A stretch of DNA of 64,000 nt, taken from contig NZ_JARLTC010000014.1 of assembly GCF_029382225.1 (NCBI RefSeq), positions 124,001 to 188,000 on the forward strand, read 5' to 3'. Below the pieces are notes generated by a model. It ran no database searches and was not told the origin of the DNA. It saw nothing but the letters and a program-made list of their open reading frames with translations. Origin of the DNA: Spongiactinospora sp. TRM90649 (GTDB lineage: Bacteria > Actinomycetota > Actinomycetes > Streptosporangiales > Streptosporangiaceae). Below are positions 25,783 to 33,734 of this stretch, piece after piece (the first letter of the stretch is position 1; each line of letters opens with the position of its first letter). The position numbers were made by a program, and so were the translations under genes.

Positions 25783-27729
25783 ATGACGTATCGCTACGGA
25801 CAGTTCAACGACGGGCCCGACCCGCTGGCGCCGCCGTACGACGTGCGGGCGGCCCTGGACGAGATGGGCGACGCGATCCTGTCCGGATCGACGCCGCTGC
25901 ACGCCCTGCGCGACCTGCTCAAGCGCGGGCTGCCCGGCGCCCCCGACCGGCGCGGCCTGGACGACCTGCTCCGCGAGGTCCGCCGCAGACGCCGTGAACT
26001 GCGCGAACAGGGCCGCCTGGACGGCACGCTGGAACGGGCCAGGGCGCTGCTGGACAAGGCGATCGGCCAGGAGCGGGCCGAGCTGTTCCCCGACCCCTCC
26101 GACGAGGCCAGGCTGCGCGAGACCGAGCTCGAGACGCTCCCCGACGACACCGCCGGCGCCATCCAGGCGCTCGGCGACTACCAGTGGCGTTCGGCGCAGG
26201 CCGCCAGGACCTTCGAGGAACTGCGCGACCTGCTGCGCAGGGAGGTGCTCGACAGCCGGTTCCGCGGCCTGCGGGACGCGCTGGCGAACCCCGACCCTCA
26301 GGCCATGGAGCGGGTCCGGCGGATGATGTCGGAGCTGAACGACATGCTCGACCGCGACGCGCGCGGCGAGCACGAGCAGGCCGACTTCGAGCGGTTCATG
26401 GAGGAGTACGGGGACATGTTCCCCGAGCATCCCCGTGACCTCGCGGAACTCGTCGACATCCTGGCCCGCCGCGCCGCCGCCGCGCAGCGGATGCTGGCCT
26501 CGATGACGCCGCAGCAGCGTGCGGAACTGTCCGCGCTGATCGACCAGACCCTGCGGGACGCCGGGCTGGCCGAGCAGATGCGCAGGCTCGGCGAGTCACT
26601 TTACGCCCGCCGTCCCGACCTGCCGTGGAGCGCGACGGAACGCATGTCCGGCGAGGACCCGATGGGCATGGGCGACGCCGTCAACGCCCTGGAGGAACTG
26701 GCCGACCTGAACCGGCTGGAGACCGCCCTGCGGCAGGACTACCCGGGGGCCCGCCTCGACGACATCGACGAGGCGGCCATCCGGCGGGCGCTCGGCCGTT
26801 CGGCCGTGGACGACCTCGCCGCGCTGCGGCGGATCGAGCGGGAGCTGGAGGAGCAGGGCTACCTGCGCCGCCAGCGCGGCAAGATGGAGCTGACCCCCAA
26901 GGCCGTGCGCCGGCTCGGCGAGACGGCCCTGCGCCGGGTCTTCTCCTCGCTCGACGCGGGCCGCCGGGGCGACCACGACCAGCGCGACGCCGGAGCCGCG
27001 GGCGAGCTGACCGGCTCGTCCCGCCCCTGGCACTTCGGCGACGAGCAGCCGCTCGACGTGGTCCGCACGGTCGTCAACGGCGTACGCCGGGGCGGCGGCT
27101 CCCCGGTGCGGCTGTCCGTGGACGACTTCGAGGTCGCCGAGACCGAACGGCGTACGGCGGCGGCCGTCTGCCTGCTGGTCGACCTGTCGTACTCGATGGC
27201 GCTGCGCGGCACGTGGGCGGCGGCCAAGCAGACCGCGCTGGCGCTCCAGGCGCTGGTGTCCTCGAAGTTCCCGCAGGACGCCGTGCAGATCGTCGGGTTC
27301 TCCAACTACGCCAGGGTGCTTCAGCCGGACGAACTGGCCGGGCTCGACTGGGACATGGTGCAGGGCACCAACCTGCACCACGCGCTGCTGATCGCCGGTC
27401 GCCACCTGGACCGCCACCCCGACTTCGAGCCGGTGGTGCTCGTGGTCACCGACGGCGAGCCCACCGCCCACCTGCTGCGCAACGGGCGGTCGGCCTTCGA
27501 GTGGCCGCCTTCGGCCGAGACGCTGGAGCTGACCCTCGCCGAGGTGGACAAGATGACCCGCCGCAGGGCCACGCTCAACGTCTTCATGCTGGCGGCGGAC
27601 GAACGCCTCAAGGAGTTCGTGGACGAGGTCGCCCGGCGCAACGGCGGCCGGGTCTTCTCGGCGAGCGCGGACCGGCTCGGGGAGTACGTGGTCAGCGACT
27701 TCCTGCGCAGCAGGCGCAGGGCCCACTGA
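25783..27729 (+). CDS. VWA-domain protein, partner of the MoxR-type ATPase
   Basis: A 648-residue cytoplasmic protein: a long charged helical region (about 30-420; RRRRELREQGRLDGTLERAR, DMLDRDARGEHEQADFERFMEEYGD) and a C-terminal von Willebrand A domain with MIDAS residues DLSYS (about 467), Thr in QGTNLHHAL and Asp in VTDGEPT. In other actinobacteria this gene directly follows the AAA+ gene; here about 1.35 kb with tnpB lie between. ATG 25783 gives MTYRYGQFNDGPDPLAPP, the family start. No strong ribosome site precedes it. The open frame upstream runs through element sequence and is not counted. Confidence 0.92.
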   Translation: MTYRYGQFNDGPDPLAPPYDVRAALDEMGDAILSGSTPLHALRDLLKRGLPGAPDRRGLDDLLREVRRRRRELREQGRLDGTLERARALLDKAIGQERAELFPDPSDEARLRETELETLPDDTAGAIQALGDYQWRSAQAARTFEELRDLLRREVLDSRFRGLRDALANPDPQAMERVRRMMSELNDMLDRDARGEHEQADFERFMEEYGDMFPEHPRDLAELVDILARRAAAAQRMLASMTPQQRAELSALIDQTLRDAGLAEQMRRLGESLYARRPDLPWSATERMSGEDPMGMGDAVNALEELADLNRLETALRQDYPGARLDDIDEAAIRRALGRSAVDDLAALRRIERELEEQGYLRRQRGKMELTPKAVRRLGETALRRVFSSLDAGRRGDHDQRDAGAAGELTGSSRPWHFGDEQPLDVVRTVVNGVRRGGGSPVRLSVDDFEVAETERRTAAAVCLLVDLSYSMALRGTWAAAKQTALALQALVSSKFPQDAVQIVGFSNYARVLQPDELAGLDWDMVQGTNLHHALLIAGRHLDRHPDFEPVVLVVTDGEPTAHLLRNGRSAFEWPPSAETLELTLAEVDKMTRRRATLNVFMLAADERLKEFVDEVARRNGGRVFSASADRLGEYVVSDFLRSRRRAH

Positions 27730-27736
27730 GCGCCGC

Positions 27737-28156
27737 TCAGGCGTTGCTCAGGGTCGTGTAGTCGGCGAGCGCCAGGTCGAAGCCGTCACGGTGGTGGCGG
27801 TGCGAGCGGTAGCAGGGGCGGAAGGCCGTGCTGTTGCCGGCCCCCGAGCGGGCGTCGGCCAGCGCGGCCGGAACCCGCTCCGGACGGGGCAGCACGCCGC
27901 CGCACAGGTAGCGCACGCACGTCTCGTCACCCGGATGCCCGGCCGGGGCCCGCAGCCGCCAGCCGCTCTCCTCGTCCCAGACCAAGAGGGTCTCGTCGGC
28001 CAGCCGGATCGTGGCGGAGCGCGGATCACCCCGGCCCGGGTCGTCCTCCCACCAGTCGCCCACCGACTCCCCCAGGGCGGCGACGACCCGCCGGAGATAG
28101 AACCCCGGCTGACGCCGCCACTCGTCGGTGAACGGCTCCACGTGCCTGAGCGCCAC
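27737..28156 (-). CDS. Hypothetical protein, possibly DUF6292-like
   Basis: The 139-residue product has a Trp-rich core (VGDWWEDDPGRGDPRSATIRL, LVWDEESGWRL) that recalls actinobacterial DUF6292 proteins, but I cannot confirm the family. Two Cys flank a glycine stretch (CVRYLCGGVL), and the C-terminal part has a His/Arg cluster (CYRSHRHHRDGFD). GTG 28156 is preferred to GTG 28165 because GAGGAG lies at the right distance before it. It is convergent with the VWA gene, 7 nt apart. Confidence 0.7.
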   Translation of the reverse strand: MALRHVEPFTDEWRRQPGFYLRRVVAALGESVGDWWEDDPGRGDPRSATIRLADETLLVWDEESGWRLRAPAGHPGDETCVRYLCGGVLPRPERVPAALADARSGAGNSTAFRPCYRSHRHHRDGFDLALADYTTLSNA

Positions 28157-28392
28157 GATCGGCACCTCCTCGTGCCATGGCGGAACCCCCGCCGCAAAAA
28201 GGTGACTCCTGTGTGGCCCGCCCGTCAGGTACCAGAGTCGAACCCGCCAGCGATCCTACTCAGTCCAATGGAGTGCGTGGGTGGTAATCGACCGTTTCTC
28301 GAACGTGACGGCTTATCCGCTTGCGGGTCGTCCCACCTGAGCGGACGATGTTTAGACATGGGGGCCCGGCTAGTCGGGCAAGGGGTGGATTC

Positions 28393-28551
28393 ATGATCGT
28401 CGTGATAGTTCTGATCACGCTGATGGTCGTCGCATGCGTCTCCTACGAATTCTGTCTTGGCTTCTTCTCCCGTTGCCGTGATGAGGAGATGGGCGACGAG
28501 CCCAGGGCTGCCGCCGCGGTCACGCGCCGCGACGCGCCGCCGGCCGCGTAG
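28393..28551 (+). CDS. Small membrane protein, 52 aa
   Basis: A short open frame with an ATG at 28393 after AGGGGTGG. Residues 2-17 (IVVIVLITLMVVACVS) form one hydrophobic helix, followed by a soluble tail with two more Cys (CLGFFSRCRDEE). A hairpin closes it at 28555-28580. Third-codon bias is weaker than in long genes, so it is moderately supported. No function is recognised. Confidence 0.55.
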   Translation: MIVVIVLITLMVVACVSYEFCLGFFSRCRDEEMGDEPRAAAAVTRRDAPPAA

Positions 28552-28554
28552 ACG

Positions 28555-28580
28555 GCCTCCCGGTTCGATCACCGGGAGGC
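28555..28580 (+). terminator. Hairpin between two small membrane-protein genes
   Basis: A perfect 10-bp stem GCCTCCCGGT / ACCGGGAGGC with a 6-nt loop lies 4 nt after the stop of the 52-aa gene and directly before the TACTCT hexamer of the next gene. No U tract. Confidence 0.7.
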
Positions 28581-28594
28581 TACTCTTCTGTCCC

Positions 28595-29023
28595 ATGGAC
28601 AACCTGCTGCTTTGGCTGCACATCGGGTTCGCGATCTTCGCGCTCGGCCCGGTGGTCGCGGTGACCAGCGCCACGCCGAGATACATCCGCGCCAAAGACG
28701 TCGCGGTGCTGCGTTACCTGCACCGCAGTACCCGGGTGTTCGGCCTGCTGACCCTCGGCGTCTTCCTGTTCGGGCTGATCCTGGGCGTGCTGCTGGGCGG
28801 CGGGCTGCTCGGCAAGCCGTACATGTCGGTGTCCATGACGCTGTTCATCGTGGCGGCGGCCCTGCTGGTCATCATCGACCGCGACCAGAAGGCCGCGATC
28901 CGCCTGCTGTCCAACGAGAGCGGCGACGACGACGCCAAGGTGCAGTCCGGCAGGATCGCCGCCCTGGCCGGCGTCGCCGCCCTGCTCTTCCTGGTGATCC
29001 TGGTGCTGATGGTGTGGTTCTGA
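28595..29023 (+). CDS. Four-helix membrane protein (DUF2269-like)
   Basis: The 142-residue integral membrane protein has four hydrophobic stretches (about 2-23, 46-70, 77-95 and 118-141), with the start LLLWLHIGFAIFALGPVV resembling DUF2269/predicted integral membrane family. A soluble loop (DRDQKAAIRLLSNESGDDDAKVQSG) joins the last two helices. The ATG at 28595 is 8 nt after TACTCT (28581-28586) and has no Shine-Dalgarno, suggesting a leaderless mRNA. It is convergent with metB. Function unknown. Confidence 0.82.
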   Translation: MDNLLLWLHIGFAIFALGPVVAVTSATPRYIRAKDVAVLRYLHRSTRVFGLLTLGVFLFGLILGVLLGGGLLGKPYMSVSMTLFIVAAALLVIIDRDQKAAIRLLSNESGDDDAKVQSGRIAALAGVAALLFLVILVLMVWF

Positions 29024-29027
29024 CGCC

Positions 29028-30164
29028 CTAGAACGCGCGGGTCAGGTCGGCCAGCAGGTCGTCGACGGTCTCGATGCCCACCGACAGGCGCACCAGGTCG
29101 GCGGGCACCTCCAGCGGCGAGCCCGCGACCGACGCGTGCGTCATCCTGCCCGGGTGCTCGATCAGCGACTCGACCCCGCCGAGCGACTCGCCGAGGGTGA
29201 ACAGGCGGGTCCGGCCGCAGATCCGCACGGCCTCCTCCGCACCGCCCGCGACCTGGAACGACACCATGCCGCCGAACCGCCGCATCTGCTTGGCGGCGAT
29301 CTCGTGCCCGGGGTGCCCGGGCAGCCCCGGGTATAGCACCCGGGTCACGCGCGGATGCGCCGACAGCAGTTCCACGACCCGCTCGGCGTTGTCGCAGTGC
29401 CGCTCCATCCGGACGGCCAGTGTCTTGATCCCGCGCAGCGTCAGCCACGCGTCGAACGGCCCGGCCACCGCGCCCATCGCGTTCTGGTGGTAGGTCAGCT
29501 CCTCGCCCAGCGCCCGGTCGGCCACCACGAGCGCCCCGCCCACCACGTCGGAGTGCCCGCCGATGTACTTCGTCGTGGAGTGGACGACCACGTCGGCGCC
29601 CAGCGCCAGCGGCTGCTGCAGGTACGGCGACGCGAACGTGTTGTCCACGACGAGCAGCGCCCCCGCCTCGTGCGCCACCCCCGCCAGCGCCGCGATGTCG
29701 GCGATGCCGAGCAGCGGGTTGGTCGGCGTCTCCACCCAAATGATCTTCGTCTGCGGCGTGACCGCCGCCCGCACCGCCTCGACGTCGCCGAGCGGCACCG
29801 GATCGAACGCCAACCCCCAGCCCGCCTGCACCTTGGCGAACAACCGGTAGGTGCCGCCGTAGGCGTCGTGCGGGATCAGCACATGGTCGCCCGGACGGCA
29901 GAGCGTGCGCAACAGCGTGTCCTCCGCCGCCAGCCCCGAGGCGAACGCCAGCCCGCGAACGCCCCCTTCGAGCGCCGCGATGTTCTCCTCCAGCGCGGCC
30001 CGCGTGGGATTGGCCGACCGGCTGTACTCATATCCGGATCGCAGCCCGCCGACGCCGTCCTGCTTGTAAGTAGATGTCGCATATATCGGCGGAACAACCG
30101 CCCCCGTGACCGGGTCAGGCTCCTGACCAGCGTGGATGGCCAGAGTCTCGAATCCATTGCCCAT
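29028..30164 (-). CDS. metB: Cystathionine gamma-synthase/lyase-type PLP enzyme MetB
   Basis: A 378-residue Cys/Met metabolism PLP enzyme, with the PLP lysine in HSTTKYIGGHSDVVGG, the cofactor aromatic region SGLAAEDTLLRTL, PTNPLLGIADI and the substrate loop SLGGVESLIEHP. The start MGNGFETLAIHAGQEPD with VPPIYATSTYKQD is that of actinobacterial MetB. It joins O-acetyl- or O-succinylhomoserine to cysteine, or works as a gamma-lyase; sequence alone does not settle which. With the cystathionine beta-synthase at 32230-33600 it makes up a transsulfuration pair. ATG 30164 is preferred to ATG 30188. It lies downstream of the NYN gene. Confidence 0.92.
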   Translation of the reverse strand: MGNGFETLAIHAGQEPDPVTGAVVPPIYATSTYKQDGVGGLRSGYEYSRSANPTRAALEENIAALEGGVRGLAFASGLAAEDTLLRTLCRPGDHVLIPHDAYGGTYRLFAKVQAGWGLAFDPVPLGDVEAVRAAVTPQTKIIWVETPTNPLLGIADIAALAGVAHEAGALLVVDNTFASPYLQQPLALGADVVVHSTTKYIGGHSDVVGGALVVADRALGEELTYHQNAMGAVAGPFDAWLTLRGIKTLAVRMERHCDNAERVVELLSAHPRVTRVLYPGLPGHPGHEIAAKQMRRFGGMVSFQVAGGAEEAVRICGRTRLFTLGESLGGVESLIEHPGRMTHASVAGSPLEVPADLVRLSVGIETVDDLLADLTRAF

Positions 30165-30201
30165 GCGGCCCACCGTACCCTCCCGCATAGTGGCACATCG
30201 G

Positions 30202-30834
30202 TCAGCTCCAGTACTTCGGCCGCGTATAGGTCATACCATCGACGCCCGGCACGCTCTCCGGGAACTGCGACTGCCTGATGGCGTCGAGGCCGAGGAACAT
30301 GCGGCCGTGCGCGGCGCGCCCCAGGACCTCCGACTGTCTGCCTGGCGGGAACACCACGATCACGCCGACCCCCGGGTTCAGCCTGCGCACACTCCTGACC
30401 GCCGTGCGGAAGTCGCTGTCGCCGGAGACGAGCAGGATCTTGTCCGCCTGGCCGTCGACCGCGTCTTCGATCATGGAGATGGCCAGCGAGACGTCGGTCT
30501 CCTTCTCTTCGTAGGTGCGCCATCTGCCACCGCAGACCCGGCAGCGCACGTGCTTCTCCTGGAAGCGGCCGAGGACCACCTCCACCTGCCCTCCGGCCCG
30601 CAGCGCCGCCCAGTAGGTCTTGTGCGCCCGCAGTTCCTCGTCGGCGTTTCGCACCGGCGCGGTGAACAGCTTCACCGCGGCCAGCGTCTGCCTGGGACGC
30701 AGCAGGCGGTTGCCGAGGGCCCAGAGGTCGAGCCAGAGATATCGGCGATTGCGTTCGCGCAGCGCGTGCTGCAGGTTGAATCCGTCGATGTAAACGGCGA
30801 CGCGCTGTGGTTGGGAGAATCGGTTGTGTGACAT
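30202..30834 (-). CDS. NYN-domain (PIN-like) putative nuclease
   Basis: The 210-residue protein has the LabA/DUF88 NYN layout: VAVYIDGFNLQHAL with the first Asp, KETDVSLAISMIEDA, and LLVSGDSDFRTAVRSV, giving the acidic residues of a PIN-like metal-dependent ribonuclease site. A CRVCGGRW pair of Cys lies in the middle. No antitoxin-like partner is adjacent, so it does not look like a toxin-antitoxin module. It is followed by metB after 37 nt. The start codon region overlaps, on the other strand, the proposed promoter of the RNA at 30859-30923. Confidence 0.9.
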   Translation of the reverse strand: MSHNRFSQPQRVAVYIDGFNLQHALRERNRRYLWLDLWALGNRLLRPRQTLAAVKLFTAPVRNADEELRAHKTYWAALRAGGQVEVVLGRFQEKHVRCRVCGGRWRTYEEKETDVSLAISMIEDAVDGQADKILLVSGDSDFRTAVRSVRRLNPGVGVIVVFPPGRQSEVLGRAAHGRMFLGLDAIRQSQFPESVPGVDGMTYTRPKYWS

Positions 30835-30858
30835 CGGATCCTGACCTATCCTTAGTGC

Positions 30859-30923
30859 ATTCCCGGTTAGGGGCTATAACCCCCTAGCCCGACGGCCCTC
30901 CCCGGAGGGCCGTCTCGTTTTTT
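30859..30923 (+). ncRNA. Candidate small RNA of about 65 nt, two hairpins
   Basis: TTGTGT (30824-30829), a 17-nt spacer and TATCCT (30847-30852) form a promoter. Hairpin 1 is GGTTAGGGG / CCCCTAGCC (30865-30889; one G-U pair) with a 7-nt loop. Hairpin 2 is GACGGCCCTC / GAGGGCCGTC ending at 30914, followed by TCGTTTTTT. There is no plus-strand open frame inside. The histidine kinase gene downstream appears to have its own start signal at 31040-31053, so this is not simply its leader. Confidence 0.5.
30891..30923 (+). terminator. Strong intrinsic terminator on the plus strand
   Basis: A 10-bp GC-rich stem with a CCCG loop is followed by TCG and six T. It is the clearest U-tract terminator in the window. 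No plus-strand gene precedes it; the neighbour on the left is on the minus strand. Confidence 0.88.
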
Positions 30924-31052
30924 CGACCCCATGTTCGAATATGGTCGCGATCGTATCTCACTAAACGTGATTGTGTGACTACTTTCCGAACATCGGGTGG
31001 TCAGCCGAACGGCCGATTCACGTGGTGGGTGGCGCCGTTTAGGCTCGAACGC

Positions 31053-32210
31053 GTGGGGGATGCGAACAGGCTCGTCTTCTGGGCCAGGAGACTCAGCCAG
31101 ATCGCGTTGATCGGCTGGATGTGCCTGCTCCTCCTCGGTGACCTCGGCATCACCATGGTCTCCCACCAGATCGTGCTGCCGCTGCTGTGCGGGGTCGTCG
31201 GGTTCGTCGCCCTGCTGACCCGCAGGCGGTGGCGGGTGCCGTCGATGGCGGCGGTGCTCGGGACTTCTGCGGTCTCCTCGGTCGTGATCGACCTGTCGGA
31301 GCTGCCCAGGATGCACTACCTCGGCATGGCGGAGGTGTGGGCGATCGTGGTGCTCACCGTCGGCGTGCTGCGGTGGGTGGAGCCGATCGGCAGGGCGGTG
31401 CTGCTGGCGCTCGGCGCGATGGCGGTGCTGGCCGTGGGGGCGGGGTCGCGGTCCGACGACACGTCGGGGCTGGCCGTGGGGCTGCTCAGCCTGATGGCGT
31501 GGGCGGTCGCCGCCGGGACGGGGGCCTACCTGCGCTTCCAGCGGGAGCGGCGGGAGCAGGCGGCGCACGCCGTACGGCGGGCCGAGCGGCTCGACCTGGC
31601 CAGGGAGCTGCACGACCTGGTGGCCCACCACATCACCGGGATCGTGGTGCAGGCCCAGGCCGCGCGCACGGTCGCCGAGCAGAAGCCCGATGCCGTGGTG
31701 CCCGCGCTCGACGCCATCGCCAGCGCCGGGTCCGACGCGCTGACCTCGATGCGCCGCCTGGTCGGCGTGTTACGGGCGCAGGACGAGGCGGGCCGCACGC
31801 CGGGCACCGAACTGGCCGACCTGCGGATCCTCGTCGACCGGTTCGCCGGGACCGAGGGGCCGAAGGTTGCGTTCGAGGTGGCGCGCGGGGTGAGCGAGGC
31901 CCATCTGCCGCCGGAGACCATGACCACGCTGCACCGGGTGCTCCAGGAATCGCTGACCAACGTGCGGCGGCACGCGCCCGGGGCGGGGTGGGTGGAGGTC
32001 GATCTCCGGCTGATTCAGGGGTGGCTCTGGATGCGGATCCGCAACGAGCACCCGCCCCAGGACACCAGGGGCATGCGCCGCGACGGCGGCGGCTTCGGCC
32101 TGCTCGGCATGCGCGAGCGCGTCGAGGCCCTCGGCGGCCGGCTGTTCGCCGGCCGCGCCCCCGACGGCGCCTGGGAAGTGGTCGCCCAGCTCCCCGCCGC
32201 CGCGGCCTGA
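31053..32210 (+). CDS. Sensor histidine kinase, NarL-type (HisKA_3), orphan
   Basis: The 385-residue membrane kinase has about five hydrophobic segments in residues 10-150, then a HisKA_3 dimerisation domain with the phospho-accepting His in ELHDLVAHHITGIVVQAQAA, and an HATPase domain with LQESLTNVRRHAPGA (N box) and GGGFGLLGMRERVEALGG (G box). GTG 31053 follows TAGGCT (31040-31045) by 7 nt, a leaderless pattern; the longer frame from 30975 is less likely. No response regulator is adjacent, which is unusual for this class. Confidence 0.93.
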   Translation: MGDANRLVFWARRLSQIALIGWMCLLLLGDLGITMVSHQIVLPLLCGVVGFVALLTRRRWRVPSMAAVLGTSAVSSVVIDLSELPRMHYLGMAEVWAIVVLTVGVLRWVEPIGRAVLLALGAMAVLAVGAGSRSDDTSGLAVGLLSLMAWAVAAGTGAYLRFQRERREQAAHAVRRAERLDLARELHDLVAHHITGIVVQAQAARTVAEQKPDAVVPALDAIASAGSDALTSMRRLVGVLRAQDEAGRTPGTELADLRILVDRFAGTEGPKVAFEVARGVSEAHLPPETMTTLHRVLQESLTNVRRHAPGAGWVEVDLRLIQGWLWMRIRNEHPPQDTRGMRRDGGGFGLLGMRERVEALGGRLFAGRAPDGAWEVVAQLPAAAA

Positions 32211-32229
32211 TCCGGGATCAGTGGCCGGA

Positions 32230-33600
32230 TCAGTGATTGGTGAGGTAGGTGAGGATGTCCTGGCGGGTGAGCAGGCCGATGGGCTTGCCGTCGTCGAGGA
32301 CGACGGCGGCGTCGGCCTTCTCCAGGGCGGCGACGGCCATGGAGACCGACTCGCCCGCGCCGATCATGGGGAGCGGCGGGGACATGTGCCCCTCCAGCGG
32401 GTCGCCGGCGCGGACGCGGCCATGGTAAAGGGCGTCGAGCAGTTCGCGCTCCACGATGGAGCCGATCACCTCGGCCGCCATGACCGGGGGCTCCTCCTTC
32501 ATCACCGGGAGCTGTGACACGCCGTACTCGCGCATGATCTCGATGGCCGTGCCGACCGACTCGTGCGGGTGGGTGTGCACGAACTGCGGGAGCCGGGTGG
32601 TCTTGCGGTTCAGGACGTCGCGGACCGCGCCCTCCTCCTCCGACGTGCTGAGGAAGCCGTAGTCGGCCATCCAGTCGTCGTTGAAGATCTTCGACAGGTA
32701 TCCCCGGCCGCCGTCGGGCAGCAGCACGACCACCACGCCGTCGGGCCCGGCCGTGGCGGCGACCCGCAGCGCGGCGACCACGGCCATGCCGCAGGAGCCG
32801 CCCACGAGCAGGCCCTCCTCGCGGGCCAGCCGCCGCGTCATGCCGAAGGAGTCGCGGTCGGAGACCGCGATGACCTCGTCGCACAGCCCGGTGTCGTAGG
32901 TGGCGGGCCAGATGTCCTCGCCCACCCCCTCGACCAGGTACGGCCGGCCCGAGCCGCCGGAGTACACCGATCCCTCAGGGTCGGCCCCGATGACCTTGAC
33001 CCGGCCACCGGAGACCTCCTTGAGGTAGCGGCCCGCGCCCGTGATGGTGCCGCCGGTGCCGATGCCCGCCACGAAGTGGGTGACGCGCCCTTCGGTCTGC
33101 TCCCAGATCTCCGGCCCGGTGGAGTGGTAGTGGCTGTCGGGGTTCTCCGGGTTGGAGTACTGGTCGGGCTTCCAGGCGTTGGGCGTCTCACGGACCAGAC
33201 GGTCGGAGACGGAGTAGTAGGAGTCGGGGTGGTCCGGTGAGACGGCGGTCGGGCAGACGACCACCTCCGCCCCGTAGGCGCGCAGGACCGCGATCTTGTC
33301 CTGGGCGACCTTGTCGGGGACCACGAACAGGCAGCGGTAACCCTTGCGCTGCGCCACGATCGCCAGGCCGACCCCGGTGTTGCCGGAGGTCGGCTCCACG
33401 ATCGTGCCGCCGGGCGTCAGCGCGCCCGAGCGCTCCGCCGCCTCGATCATCCGCAGCGCGATCCGGTCCTTCACCGAACCGCCGGGGTTGAAGTACTCGA
33501 CCTTGGCGATTACCTGCGCGGGAACGCCCGCCGTCACCTTGTGCAGCCGAACGAGCGGGGTGTCCCCCACCAGCTCGATCAGCGAGTCATGAACACGCAC
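32230..33600 (-). CDS. cbs: Cystathionine beta-synthase
   Basis: Condenses serine and homocysteine to cystathionine. The 456-residue product has a PLP-binding fold-type II domain with the lysine in NPGGSVKDRIA, EPTSGNTGVGLA, GIGTGGTITGAG and VGGSCGMAV, followed by two CBS domains (about 335-395 and 400-456). The order matches actinobacterial CBS. GTG 33600 is used, since the nearby ATG is out of frame. It is convergent with the histidine kinase gene (19 nt apart). With metB about 2 kb away it suggests a working transsulfuration route between cysteine and methionine. Confidence 0.95.
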   Translation of the reverse strand: MRVHDSLIELVGDTPLVRLHKVTAGVPAQVIAKVEYFNPGGSVKDRIALRMIEAAERSGALTPGGTIVEPTSGNTGVGLAIVAQRKGYRCLFVVPDKVAQDKIAVLRAYGAEVVVCPTAVSPDHPDSYYSVSDRLVRETPNAWKPDQYSNPENPDSHYHSTGPEIWEQTEGRVTHFVAGIGTGGTITGAGRYLKEVSGGRVKVIGADPEGSVYSGGSGRPYLVEGVGEDIWPATYDTGLCDEVIAVSDRDSFGMTRRLAREEGLLVGGSCGMAVVAALRVAATAGPDGVVVVLLPDGGRGYLSKIFNDDWMADYGFLSTSEEEGAVRDVLNRKTTRLPQFVHTHPHESVGTAIEIMREYGVSQLPVMKEEPPVMAAEVIGSIVERELLDALYHGRVRAGDPLEGHMSPPLPMIGAGESVSMAVAALEKADAAVVLDDGKPIGLLTRQDILTYLTNH

Positions 33601-33734
33601 CGCCCGCGAACCACCTTGTCTGGCGCAGCCTCATCGGCTGGACGAGAGCCGGAACACCGAGGGGTGGACGCGCTCCGGCCGCTTTCCCTGCAAACGCTAC
33701 CGTCGCCGACGCGGGAAACGGCACGACCGGCGTC

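Noticed and set aside
30202..30834. NYN-domain gene as a toxin of a toxin-antitoxin pair
   Set aside because: No small antitoxin-like gene is adjacent, and the length and domain form match the LabA/DUF88 group, not VapC.
30859..30923. 6C RNA or another known actinobacterial RNA family
   Set aside because: The loops do not carry six cytosines and I see no other family signature; it is left as an unnamed candidate.
30975..31052. Longer histidine kinase N-terminus from ATG 30975
   Set aside because: The extra 26 residues are not hydrophobic or conserved-looking, and TAGGCT sits 7 nt before GTG 31053.
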